A stretch of DNA of 64,000 bases from CAVVSQ01 sp963848825 (lineage in GTDB: Bacteria; Planctomycetota; Planctomycetia; Gemmatales; Gemmataceae). The DNA lies in contig CAWKFA010000009.1 of the NCBI GenBank assembly GCA_963848825.1, positions 62,001 through 126,000 on the forward strand, written 5' to 3'. The position numbers and the translations under genes were made by a program. A model generated the notes under the pieces. That model saw nothing but the letters and a program-made list of their open reading frames with translations, ran no database searches and had not been told where the DNA came from. This document shows positions 10,449 to 19,495 of this stretch, piece after piece (the stretch's first letter is position 1; every line of letters begins with the position of its first letter).

Positions 10449-11204
10449 ATGTACAACGATGGGATTTTGCCTGTGCCAACGCTAAAGGCATGGGGACTCA
10501 CCAAGAGCTTCGGGACCGGCGAGGTCATGACCACCGCCCTGAGAGACGTCGGCATCCAGCTTTACCCGGGCCAACTCGCGCTCTTGATGGGCCCGTCAGG
10601 AAGCGGCAAATCCACCTTACTCGCCGCGCTTTCCGGCCTGCAACGCCCTGACGGCGGCAGCGTGCTTACGCTGGGCCAAGATCTATGGACACTTAGCGAG
10701 AAACAGCGCGAACATTTCCGCCGTCAATACTGTGGGTTCATCTTTCAGGGCTACAACCTCTTTCCCGCCCTGACTGCCCGCCAGCAACTCGAAATGGTAT
10801 TGCGCTGGGGGAACCGCCTTCACCCGCGCGAGGCAACCGAGCGCACCACAGCCATGCTGGCCCTGCTGGGCTTATCCAAAAAGGCCGATTTGCGACCCAA
10901 TCAGCTTTCAGGCGGCGAAAAGCAGCGTGTGGCCATCGGCCGGGCCCTTATCAAGGAGCCGACCTTCGTCTTCGCGGACGAACCGACGGCTGCTCTTGAT
11001 TGGAAACATGGCGAACAGGTCATCGAACTATTGCGCGTGGCGGCACATGATGCCGGCGCCACGATTCTGGTGGTCGCCCACGATGCCCGCCTGATCCCGC
11101 ATGTCGATCGCGTGTTTCATCTTGACGACGGCTGCCTGATGGAACGGGGCGAAGCATCGCTGAGTTTGGTACACGAGCCGACGGCGCTCGCCTCTGGATT
11201 TTAA
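10449..11204 (+). CDS. ABC transporter ATP-binding protein, DevA/LolD/MacB type
   Basis: A complete 251-residue ABC ATPase. Walker A GPSGSGKS lies at 48-55, the Q-loop at FIFQGYNLFP, the signature LSGGEKQR near 151, Walker B VFADEP near 175 with the D-loop AALDW, and the H-loop in VVAHD. The start at 10449 has AGGAAGGG 8 bases upstream. It lies between the permease and the membrane-fusion subunit and would power the same exporter. A ~100-bp inverted-repeat element follows at 11247-11348. Confidence 0.9.
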   Translation: MYNDGILPVPTLKAWGLTKSFGTGEVMTTALRDVGIQLYPGQLALLMGPSGSGKSTLLAALSGLQRPDGGSVLTLGQDLWTLSEKQREHFRRQYCGFIFQGYNLFPALTARQQLEMVLRWGNRLHPREATERTTAMLALLGLSKKADLRPNQLSGGEKQRVAIGRALIKEPTFVFADEPTAALDWKHGEQVIELLRVAAHDAGATILVVAHDARLIPHVDRVFHLDDGCLMERGEASLSLVHEPTALASGF

Positions 11205-11246
11205 GCCTATTTCTGAAGGCTAAAGGACGATGGAATTAAGGTCCTG

Positions 11247-11348
11247 AGAGCGTTCGGAAAAAAGGGGTCAGACCCCTTGAAGCGACCAGAGCTTTCAACG
11301 CTTTTGCAAGGTATTGAGGGGGTCTGACCCCTTTTTTTCGAACGCTCT
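11247..11348 (-). repeat. ~100-bp inverted-repeat element, copy 1 (MITE/REP-like)
   Basis: The ends AGAGCGTTCG and CGAACGCTCT are perfect inverted repeats. Inside each lies a poly-A/T run and the palindromes GGGGTCAGACCCC and GGGGTCTGACCCC, so the whole element can fold into one long hairpin. The core between the palindromes matches the reverse complement of the cores at 22417-22516 and 35181-35284, so this copy is inverted relative to the others. It lies between the exporter ATPase and membrane-fusion genes. It carries no coding sequence. Confidence 0.85.
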
Positions 11349-11402
11349 GAGCACTTTCTGGAAGACTCTTCGTCAATCTCTGAATCGGTGGGGAAACCTC
11401 TC

Positions 11403-12464
11403 ATGATCATTGAACCTCGCCCGGCACGGTGGCCCTGGATAGTCGGCCTGGTGTTATTAATCGGCACAGCCTTGGGTGCTGGCTGGTTTTTGAACAACTC
11501 TCCCGCCGGCAGTGATTCGTCATTTTCCGCCAAGGATGTAGCCAGTCCACCCGTAACGGTGTGTACGGGCCTCGTGGACGCGAACCCTGGCGTTACCAAG
11601 CTTTATCCCCTGGTCGGCGGCCGTGTTGTCGAGGTGGTGGCGGAGGGTTCGGAAGTCAAGAAGGGGGAGGTGCTGCTAAAGCTTGATCGCACCATGGCGG
11701 AAGCGAAGCTGATCGAGGCCAAGGCGGACCTGGCGGGAGCGCGGGAGCTTTTCGCGCACGCGCAAACGCTGCCGGCCCAGCACAAGATAAAAAAAGACCA
11801 ACAGCAACAAGCCGTCGAGGCAGCCCGTCACCAGCGCGAAGCTACTTCCCAGGAATACAAGGGCAAGAAGGAAGCCAATGCCATTGGGCCCTACTTTTTG
11901 CTTGCTTACGAGGAAATGGTGAAGACGCTGGATGCCAAGGTCAAGGCCGAGGAAGCCAAGCTCGAGGAGCTGCGCCTGTTCGATTTGCAGCCGCAGGCGG
12001 ACATCAACCGCGCCCAGGCCGACGTGGCGGCCAAGGAAGCGCGGGTGACCGAAGCTAACTTCGTGCTCGCTGAATGCAGCCTTAGTGCTCCTTCTGATGG
12101 CACGGTCCTGCGTGTCCTGACCCATGTTGGTGAAGTACTTGGAACCAATGCGACCGTGCCCGCGATCCAGTTTTGTCCCAAGGGCCCCAAGATCATTCGG
12201 GCCGAAGTGTTGCAGGAGTGGGCCAACCGCGTGGAAAAGGGACAGGAAGTTGTGATCGAAGATGACACGTTCGCAGGCGCCACCTGGCAGGGACGCGTGC
12301 TCAACGTCTCCGAATGGTTCGCCGAAAAGCGTAATAAAATCTATGAGCCCTTCATGGTCAACGACGTGCGCACGCTTGAATGCCTGGTCGAAGTCACTTC
12401 CGAAGGCCGGCCACTTCGCATCGGTCAACGCGTGCGCATGAAAATCAGGCAAACCACGCCCTGA
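11403..12464 (+). CDS. HlyD/DevB-like membrane-fusion (periplasmic adaptor) protein
   Basis: A 353-residue adaptor. One N-terminal helix (about 12-30) is followed by a biotinyl-lipoyl half motif (PLVGGRVVEVVAEGSEVKKGEVLLKLD), a long alpha-helical hairpin rich in A, K, E and Q (about 100-215), the second lipoyl half (SLSAPSDGTVLRV) and a beta-barrel part. GGTGGGG precedes the ATG at 11403. It would connect the inner-membrane transporter encoded just upstream with the outer layers of the envelope. The repeat element at 11247 separates it from the ATPase gene. Confidence 0.85.
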   Translation: MIIEPRPARWPWIVGLVLLIGTALGAGWFLNNSPAGSDSSFSAKDVASPPVTVCTGLVDANPGVTKLYPLVGGRVVEVVAEGSEVKKGEVLLKLDRTMAEAKLIEAKADLAGARELFAHAQTLPAQHKIKKDQQQQAVEAARHQREATSQEYKGKKEANAIGPYFLLAYEEMVKTLDAKVKAEEAKLEELRLFDLQPQADINRAQADVAAKEARVTEANFVLAECSLSAPSDGTVLRVLTHVGEVLGTNATVPAIQFCPKGPKIIRAEVLQEWANRVEKGQEVVIEDDTFAGATWQGRVLNVSEWFAEKRNKIYEPFMVNDVRTLECLVEVTSEGRPLRIGQRVRMKIRQTTP

Positions 12465-12492
12465 GTGCTCGACCTCGCTGCCCCTGATTTTC

Positions 12493-14203
12493 TTAGCGGC
12501 CGGTCAAGAGTTGTTCGACTTTGCGCCGCTGGCGCAGAAAAGCGTTCACGCAGGTGGGGTCGAAATGGCTGCCCGACTGCTTGAGCAATTCCAGAAAAGC
12601 TAGTTCCGCATGCATGGCGGGGCGATAGGGGCGTTCCGACGTCATCGCGTCGAAGGCATCGGCCACGGCGACGATGCGTGCGATCAAGGCAATGTCTTCT
12701 TGCCCGAGACGATCGGGGTAGCCCTTGCCATCCCAGCGTTCGTGATGGTGGCGCACGATGGGTATCATCGGGTTGAGGCTGTCGATGCTCCCCAGAATGG
12801 CCGCCCCTTTGGTCGTGTGCGTCTTCATGCTGTCAAATTCGCTGGCGGTGAGCTTACCCGGCTTACGAAGGATCGAGTCGTCGATGCCGATCTTGCCAAT
12901 GTCATGCAGCGGCGTGCCAATTTGAATCCGATATCTTTCGGCCGGAGCGAGCTTCAGTTCATCCGCCAGGACGAGCGCGTAGTCCGTCACGCGTTGCGTG
13001 TGGTCCCCCGTGGGCTGATCCCGCATCGACACGGCACGGGCCAACGAGGATACCGTTTGCACGAACTGGTCGCGCTGTTGTTCCACGAGCTGCGCTTTCG
13101 ATGCCGATGGCGGCGCTGGCGGCGATGGCATCCACCAGATATAGATCGTTCTCGACGAAGGGCTCCTGAAATGGACCGCGGTCCATTTGCAGAATGCCGA
13201 TCCGTTTGCGCGGGCTGCGCAGCAGGGCGCAGATAATCGAGGCCATCGAACCCTGACGCACGCTGCGGGCCATTTGCAAATCATCGTCGGCATTGACGTC
13301 CTGGCAGAGCAGCGATTCGCCGAGGCGAAAACAGCGTTCGGCCAGTGTCTTGCTGTAGATGAACTTGATCGACGGCGACAGGTTTGGCGCAAGGTTCGCC
13401 TTCAATTCCAGGCGGCCGGTGGTTTCGTCGAAAAGCGCTATGGAGCCGCGCTGGGCTCCCAGAGCCGTGAGTGCCTCTTGCAGAATAGAGGAGACCAATT
13501 CTTCCAAATTAGCCAGGTGCACGAGGTGATGATTGGCCCGTAACAGGGTCAACATCGCCCGGCTTTGCTGCGGGCGCTGCTCCGTTCCAAAAGCCACGAG
13601 TTCCAGCGCCTGGCTCCACGACTGGTGGGTGCGGGCCTGCACCTTCACGAACGCCCCGGAAGTCTTGATCGACTCCTGGCCTTCGGGGATGCGCTGACTG
13701 GGAAAAATCTCGCTGGGAGGCGGCGCCGGCACTGCCGGTGGCACGATTTTGCTGCTTGCCTGATCCAGGACTTTCGCGTGTCCATTCAAGTGTCCATTGA
13801 CCAGGTGGCCATTGACGGAGTGTCCATTGACGTGGCCATTTTTATGGCCGTTAAGGACGGCGCCGCCGCTGGCAGCTGCTGGTGTCTCGGTCTCGTCGAG
13901 GATGCTGACTCGGAGCTGGCTCTTACCAAACTGAATGACGTCATTTGCCGCCAGGATCTGGTCGCCGCGGCCTAGCGGTTTGCCGTTGACGATGGTGGGA
14001 TAGGTTTCGCTCTGCGCCAGATCGCGAATGACCCAGCGCGTGCCGGCCCAGCGCACTTCCGCCTGCAGGCGATCAACGCCGAAATCGCGGAGCACCACGT
14101 CCACGCTGCCTTGCCGGCCGATGCGCAACATCGTGTCCGATTCCCACTGCAAGCCTTCAAGTTTCGGGCCCATGCCGCGAAGGACGATTTTGGGGCTGCT
14201 CAT
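12493..14203 (-). CDS. FHA-GAF-HD-GYP signalling protein, probable cyclic-di-GMP phosphodiesterase (one frameshift)
   Basis: Three modules can be read. An FHA domain (about 10-100) has RIGRQGSVDVVL and a downstream NGKPLG. A GAF domain (about 230-380) has GAQRGSIALFDE. The HD-GYP domain has HDIGKIG and HHERWDGKGYP with both metal-binding HD and GYP motifs intact, implying hydrolysis of cyclic di-GMP. A shift near 13100 separates GAF and HD-GYP. Between FHA and GAF lies a low-complexity linker with six NGH triplets. The start at 14203 has GGGA five bases upstream; 14218 is an alternative. Confidence 0.85.
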
Positions 14204-14218
14204 TGTGTTCCCAGGCAT

Positions 14219-14751
14219 AAAATACGAAACTCTTGGGCAAGCATAGCTTACGGCAGAGTATCTGGCGGAACGTTTTGTGCCGACTTTTCCACAAAAAAGG
14301 TGGCGAAGTGGTCGGTACTACCGGTACAATAGGGTATTCCTGTCGCGACCCGGCGGATTGCCGAGAATTGGGATTTGAGGTTTTTCAGGACTGTACCGAT
14401 TTTGCTGACGAGATTTGGATCGGTGTGCTATACTTCGTTGAGAAGTCGTGTCGCTTTTTCCGGCGTGACTTCGGGAAGTCGGTCCTCCCATTTCTCATGG
14501 TAACCCAGGGAAGCGATGGACAACCGACTTCCGCGTTCGAGGCCGGCCGGCTTCGTTAAACCCTTGCACCGTGGTCCCGACAATGCCAACGGTGCGGGCC
14601 TGAGCGAGTTAACCAACATGCCTCAAGACCGGGCTGCTGCCGACGCGGACTATCACGCTCTGGCCTCAACGCGCGTGCTTAGCGGGGACGGGCCGATGGC
14701 CTCGAAAAGCGGCACACTCTCCGGACGATACCGACATCGTGGGACAGGAGA
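14219..14751. other. 533-bp intergenic region between divergent signalling genes
   Basis: No convincing gene. It separates the divergent HD-GYP protein and the Ser/Thr kinase. A TGnTATACT extended -10-like box at 14426-14434 could be part of a rightward promoter, but no good -35 is spaced with it. Short frames across the region lack any recognisable family. Confidence 0.5.
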
Positions 14752-16079
14752 ATGGTACGGACAAAGTACACTCCGTCGCTTGGCGATTTCGAATTGCTCA
14801 ACAAGCTGGGCGAAGGCGCCATGGGCGAAGTCCATCGGGCCCGCCAGCTCAGTTTCGATCGCGACGTAGCTCTCAAGGTTTTGTTTCCGCATATCGCCAA
14901 AAACCAAAAGCTGGTCGCGCGCCTGCACCGCGAAGCCGAGATTTTGGGCCGACTCGAACATCCCAACATCGTACAAGCTTACGGCGTCGATAAGGCCGAG
15001 GGGCTTCATTATGTCGCCATGGAACTCATCGACGGCGATTCCTTGCAAAAATGGCTAAGCCGGCTAGGCCGATTCAATGTCGGCGATGCAGTCGCCATCA
15101 CGCTGGCTTGCGCAAGCGCCCTCGAATACGCTCATCGCGAAAAAGTCATTCACCGCGACATCAAGCCGGACAACGTGCTGATCGATCGCAACGGCACCGT
15201 CAAGGTTGCCGACTTTGGCATGGTCAAGACACTTGATCTGGACGATATCAGTCTCACCCAGACCGGCCATGCAGTTGGCACGCCCTGGTACATGCCGCTC
15301 GAACAAGCCAAAATGGCCAAGGACGTCGATGGCAAGTGCGACATCTATGCCCTGGGCTGCATGCTTTATTGCTTGCTTACCGGCAATCCGCCTTTTTGCG
15401 GGCGGACCATTGTCGACGTTATCGAAGCCAAGGAAGTAGGCACGTTCCCGCCGGCACGGAGCAGCAACGCCGACGTGCCCGAACAACTTGATTTGCTCAT
15501 CGCCAAGATGACGGCCAAGCTGCCGCGCAACCGCTATGCCACTTTCACTGAAGTCATCAAAGATCTCGAAAAGCTCGGCCTGGCTTCGGAAAAACTGGGT
15601 TTCCTGAGCTGGAAACCCGGTAAACGCACGGTTGTCGAGGCGCCGCCCAAGCCACCCTCCACGGCGGAAGTCGCGACGGATGACTGGTTTGTGCCGGTCG
15701 TCCTGACCAAGGGAGAAGTAAGCGTCCGTAAATGGACAACACGTCAAGTGAAGAAAATGCTCGAGGAAGGGACCATCGATCCTTCCGCCAAGGCTAGCCG
15801 CCAGCCTGGCGGGGGCTTTCGCGCCCTGGGCACTTTCAAGGAATTTCAGGGCACTGCCCTCGTCAAGCAGTCCAAAAAAGCGGCCGACATCAAATCAGTC
15901 AAATACCGTACCCTTTACAAGCAGATTGAAGAAAACGAACACAAGGCGCCTGGGAAGAACAAAAGAACGTGCAGGAAACGGGCTATTATGCCCTGCTGTG
16001 GGCGCCAGGCGTCAAGATCGGCGCAGCTGTTGTTGGCGTCGTCATGGTTCTGTACGTAATCATCGGCTTGTTCTTCTGA
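14752..16079 (+). CDS. Hanks-type Ser/Thr protein kinase with C-terminal membrane anchor (one frameshift)
   Basis: The kinase domain (about 12-275) has the glycine loop LGEGAMGEV, the catalytic Lys in VALKVLF, the catalytic loop HRDIKPDN, the DFG motif ADFGMVK and GTPWYMPLEQ. A linker leads to a small domain (about 305-370, WFVPVVLTKGEVSVRKWTT...) that resembles GYF_2-like modules. A shift near 15945 hides the true end: in the next frame the protein reads WEEQKNVQETGYYALLWAP, then a final hydrophobic helix IGAAVVGVVMVLYVIIGLFF and TGA at 16077-16079. So it is a tail-anchored kinase of about 442 residues. Confidence 0.88.
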
Positions 16080-16147
16080 AATCACTTCTATTCGTGGAAC
16101 GGAATTTAGTCCGCGCCCGCTCCTAGTGCCTATCCAAAGTGTCGCCC

Positions 16148-16612
16148 ATGCCCCGCATCAGTGCTGGACTACTAATGTACCGCCTTCAAGAGGGGGCATT
16201 GCAGGTACTGCTTGCCCATCCTGGCGGGCCATTTTTCAAGAAAAAGGACGATGGAGCCTGGACCATTCCGAAGGGCGAACCAGACCCGAACGAAGACCTG
16301 CTTGCATGTGCCCAACGTGAATTCCAGGAAGAAGTCGGCATCGCACCCAAAGGCCCCTATGTCCCCCTACGGCCGATCACCCAAAAGGGGGGCAAAATCG
16401 TGCACGCCTGGGCATTCGAGGGGGACTGTGACCCAGGTGCGGCAGTCAGCAACACCTTCACCATGGAATGGCCGCCCCGCTCTGGCCGACAGGTGGAGTT
16501 TCCTGAAATCGACCGCGTGGAGTTCTTCAATGTGGCTGCGGCGCGAACGAAAATCAAGACTGGCCAGGATGCGCTGATCGAGGAGCTGTTGGGGATTTTG
16601 AATAGTAAGTGA
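16148..16612 (+). CDS. NUDIX hydrolase
   Basis: A 154-residue protein with a complete Nudix box GEPDPNEDLLACAQREFQEEVG spread over residues 43-64 (GX5EX7REXXEEXG). The sequence around it (AGLLMYRLQEG, WTIPKGE, HAWAFEGDCD) resembles the YfaO/diadenosine-type Nudix proteins that hydrolyse nucleoside diphosphate derivatives. The ATG at 16148 is preferred over the upstream GTG at 16139. Intact. It follows the kinase gene by 68 bases. Confidence 0.85.
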   Translation: MPRISAGLLMYRLQEGALQVLLAHPGGPFFKKKDDGAWTIPKGEPDPNEDLLACAQREFQEEVGIAPKGPYVPLRPITQKGGKIVHAWAFEGDCDPGAAVSNTFTMEWPPRSGRQVEFPEIDRVEFFNVAAARTKIKTGQDALIEELLGILNSK

Positions 16613-16668
16613 ATACCAAGGAGGGTTTTTCTTGGCGACGGCACCAGACCGGCCGGTACTTTAAGGGC

Positions 16669-16830
16669 ATGGAAAAAGCGAGGATAATGCTCGATCTATT
16701 TATTGACCAGTTTGTCCACCTATTTTTGTTGTGCGGCCTGCCCGTCCTCTCAGGAGCCGTGATCGTCGAAATGTGGCGGATGCTCCGCAAACCGTCGTTA
16801 AAAGATGGCGACCATTCAACACACCATTAG
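16669..16830 (+). CDS. Possible single-helix small membrane protein
   Basis: A 53-residue frame beginning MEKARIMLDL with one hydrophobic helix (about 12-33, VHLFLLCGLPVLSGAVIVEM) and a basic end. A longer version could start at the GTG at 16609, which overlaps the Nudix stop. No ribosome site stands out and no family is recognised, so it may not be real. Confidence 0.3.
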   Translation: MEKARIMLDLFIDQFVHLFLLCGLPVLSGAVIVEMWRMLRKPSLKDGDHSTHH

Positions 16831-17184
16831 CCCACTACCGAAAATTGCTTCCCGGTCATCACTTGGTTCATCCGACTTTCCTGTGGGTCAGAATCATGGG
16901 AACATTTACCTAAATCCGCTGAAACCCGCGGAAAAGAAAGCATGATAATCCCTCCTTGTGAAAAACCTGCATGATTCATTGGGACATTCATCTTTGGTGA
17001 CGAATGTCCCATTACCATAATTGGGGCGAGGCTCCGCCAGCACCGGCAAAATTTTCTCCGGCGTTTTCTCCCCAGACTGGCCGGAGGTTCGGGCGATGAT
17101 CTGTTTCGAAAACGGGAAGTTGACCACAATCCTGAAGTTTCGCATTCGATGACAGGCTCAGGGAAACCAGGTTCACGGCACCCC

Positions 17185-17304
17185 GCTTGACGGCACGCAG
17201 CTTGACGGCACGCAGCTTGACGGCACGCAGCTTGACGGCACGCAGCTTGACGGCACGCAGCTTGACGGCACGCAGCTTGACGGCACGCAGCTTGACGGCA
17301 CGCC
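17185..17304 (+). repeat. Tandem repeat: eight copies of a 15-bp unit
   Basis: The unit GCTTGACGGCACGCA repeats head to tail. Copies 1-7 are identical and copy 8 differs in its last base. A degenerate half copy (GTTCACGGCACCCC) precedes the array. Read in frame it would encode TARSL (plus strand) or KLRAV/CRQAA (minus strand) pentamers, but the flanking frames look non-coding. There are no unique spacers, so it is not a CRISPR array. Confidence 0.9.
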
Positions 17305-17476
17305 GCGAAGATGAGTTCAATTCCTCGGCCCGACGCTTCAATTTCCCAGGTCCCGAAAAAGACGTTGGCGAAATCCGGGTTGAACGGTTGCGACGAGTGC
17401 TTGCCCTTCAATTTCGCCACGGTCCAGGGGCAGGCGCGGACAGTCGCGCGTTGGTTTGTTCCATGGAAGGCAGGGC

Positions 17477-17510
17477 TTTCCGTGTCTCACCGTTCCGTGA
17501 GACACGGAAA
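17477..17510. repeat. Perfect inverted repeat with 14-bp arms
   Basis: TTTCCGTGTCTCAC (17477-17490) and GTGAGACACGGAAA (17497-17510) are exact reverse complements separated by CGTTCC. The structure would form a very stable hairpin in DNA or RNA. No T-run follows on the plus strand, so it is not a standard terminator. No gene lies next to it. Confidence 0.7.
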
Positions 17511-17806
17511 AAGACAGTGTTTAAGGTATTACCTGTCAACAGCTTGCGGACGAAGCCGTCCCTGTGTGCTCGCGTGGGACACGAGCGCTTCGTCCAGGGC
17601 GGCCTCTGGCTCTCAGTGGCGAGTCGGCAAATAACGCCCTTGGAGGAAAAAGCCTTCGGGGATGACGTTGGGTTGCATAAAAGACAGGGTTTTTGAAGGC
17701 ATGACGCACGCCCCACCCCCGCCGATTTCCTCCGGATTGGCGATCAAGCGACCCCTCAGAATCCCTGGGAATCCTCCGTTACCCATTAAGAAGCCGGAAG
17801 AACGCA

Positions 17807-18319
17807 TTACTTACGTACGCTTTCACCTGAGTATCTCCAGGCGCGAATATTCCCGAGAACGTCGGCAATTCGTACGTGCAAACCATCTCTGATGGGACCA
17901 CCAAGGGACCTTGAATTATTGAAACCGGGCGTGATCAGGTAGTCCGAGTATTTATAATGATGACCATTAACTGTGAACTGTTCCCTTGTATTCCCTTGTG
18001 GCGCCACCGGCATAAGATCAGTTACTTTGCCTTCAACAATCTCAAAGTCGCCAGACCGGAGCGCTTGACGTAATTCCCAATACTGGGAAAACGTTCCAAT
18101 AAAGGCTATTGCGACCCAAAGCAATAGGATGACCAGTGCGAAAACAGGTTGCCGGACCGCTGGGTTTTTGCGCAACCACGAGGAACCCGCATGAGCGGGG
18201 TACTTTCGCGTATAGATTACGATACACAGCTGAAACGCGACAAGTAGCATCCCGGCCGCTGGAAACTTCCAATGTCGATAGCCGACTTTGTCCGCATCAA
18301 AAATCAATTCGAAGTTCAT
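17807..18319 (-). CDS. Conserved hypothetical protein with two membrane helices
   Basis: A 170-residue frame with helices at about 20-38 (AAGMLLVAFQLCIVIYT) and 58-78 (FALVILLLWVAIAFIGTF), followed by a soluble domain with FEIVEGKVTDLMPV and KYSDYLITPGFNN. That arrangement recalls a widespread small membrane protein of unknown function. The last residues look shifted: in the adjacent frame the end reads SRLEILR with a stop at 17823-17825, which fits the beta-strand pattern better. No function can be assigned. Confidence 0.6.
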   Translation of the reverse strand: MNFELIFDADKVGYRHWKFPAAGMLLVAFQLCIVIYTRKYPAHAGSSWLRKNPAVRQPVFALVILLLWVAIAFIGTFSQYWELRQALRSGDFEIVEGKVTDLMPVAPQGNTREQFTVNGHHYKYSDYLITPGFNNSRSLGGPIRDGLHVRIADVLGNIRAWRYSGESVRK

Positions 18320-18410
18320 ACCATGTGCAGGTAAAAAATGTCATCAAATAAATGTCCGCTTCCTCCGCGTTCCCTTTTCCCCGCTCACGGTTTCCCCGCT
18401 CGCGTCCGTG

Positions 18411-19214
18411 TCAGTGCTTGGCCTTCTGCTCGGCTTTGTAAGTCTTCAGATCGGCGGCCAGCTTCCCGTGGGCCGTATCGGCCGCCTTGTACTTCTTTTC
18501 CAGATCGGTGGAAGCCGCCTTCCCCTTGGCGATGTGGTCCTTCTTGACGCTGGGGTCCATCTCGAACTTATCGGCTTTCTTGATGAGTCCGTTTAGTGCG
18601 CCGATGAGGCTTTCGGCCGTGGTTAGCGACTTTTGCATCCGCGCCAGTTCGGACTCGAACTTGGCGATTGACGTCTTGTTCACGCTCGGCGGCAGGCCCT
18701 TCTTGAAATTGTCCTCGATCTGCTCGGCCATGCCCGGCAGGAAGATCATAAACTCGCCTAGTTCCTTTTCCGACTCCGCGGCGGCCTTGACGGCGTCGTC
18801 GAGCTCTTGAATCTCCTTGCGGTCCTCACCCTGCTTCTGCTGGACCTTGGAAAGCAGTTTCGTGAAGTTATCGCTGCGGCCCTCGATGGTCTTCAGCTTG
18901 GCCGCCTTCTTGATGGCCGCTTCGAGAGCCAGGGCATGCTTGCCCAGCTTATTGAGGGGGTTCTTGGTGCTGGGGCCACCCAGTTCCTTCTGAATTTCCT
19001 TATCGATTGTCTGCGCCTCCTTGAGCGTCGCCGCCCCATCCTTTAATTCTTTCTCCAGCTCGGTGATGTTCCGCTTGATGACCGGGACCGGGACGAATTT
19101 CTTAAATTGGTCCTCGATCACGTCGGCTGACGCTTCCGCGGCCCCGCAAAGCCGCTCCAGTTCCTTGGCAGTAACTTTTGCTTCTTTGTCCAATTGCTCT
19201 AACGTCTTGGCCAT
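18411..19214 (-). CDS. Coiled-coil hypothetical protein
   Basis: A 267-residue, Lys/Glu/Ala-rich protein with almost continuous helical heptad character and no membrane segment or signal peptide. AGGAG lies 7 bases before the ATG at 19214. The protein has two similar halves: each has a D-V/Q-I-E-D-x-FKK-x-(V/L)PP/PV pattern (VIEDQFKKFVPVPV and QIEDNFKKGLPPSV), suggesting an internal duplication of about 130 residues. No family recognised. Intact. Confidence 0.65.
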   Translation of the reverse strand: MAKTLEQLDKEAKVTAKELERLCGAAEASADVIEDQFKKFVPVPVIKRNITELEKELKDGAATLKEAQTIDKEIQKELGGPSTKNPLNKLGKHALALEAAIKKAAKLKTIEGRSDNFTKLLSKVQQKQGEDRKEIQELDDAVKAAAESEKELGEFMIFLPGMAEQIEDNFKKGLPPSVNKTSIAKFESELARMQKSLTTAESLIGALNGLIKKADKFEMDPSVKKDHIAKGKAASTDLEKKYKAADTAHGKLAADLKTYKAEQKAKH

Positions 19215-19495
19215 TTGTGTCTCCTGGGCTAGCGTACCGGAATGCGTCGATTGTATCGCACTGAATCCCCGGCAGCAAAAAAAATTCGTTCGGTGTCAAA
19301 ATCCCTTTGCACGCGCCAACGGCCACTAAAGATGCAACCGCTTGGAAGGCAGATTTCGCGAGCAACTGCCATGCCGTCAGGGACAAAAAGGGACGAATCG
19401 GACATGAATGTTTATGTAAACAATGTGGTCTAAAGTAGAGATCGGTGGGTCAGCGCGAGTACGCTCGACGCCACCCTACGCTGAGCTTGCGGCGT

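Larger units (their letters stand above)
16831..17822. other. Gene-poor region of about 1 kb
   Basis: No frame here looks like a known protein, although several frames stay open on both strands because the tandem repeat period is a multiple of three. The region holds a 15-bp tandem array (17185-17304) and a perfect 14-bp-arm hairpin (17477-17510). It may be the remnant of decayed genes. Confidence 0.5.

Noticed and set aside
17185..17304. Tandem array as a CRISPR
   Set aside because: The units are contiguous with no spacers and no cas genes are in the window.
16827..17420. A 197-residue repeat protein on the minus strand
   Set aside because: The open frame comes from the 15-bp tandem repeat; flanking sequence has no ribosome site or family.
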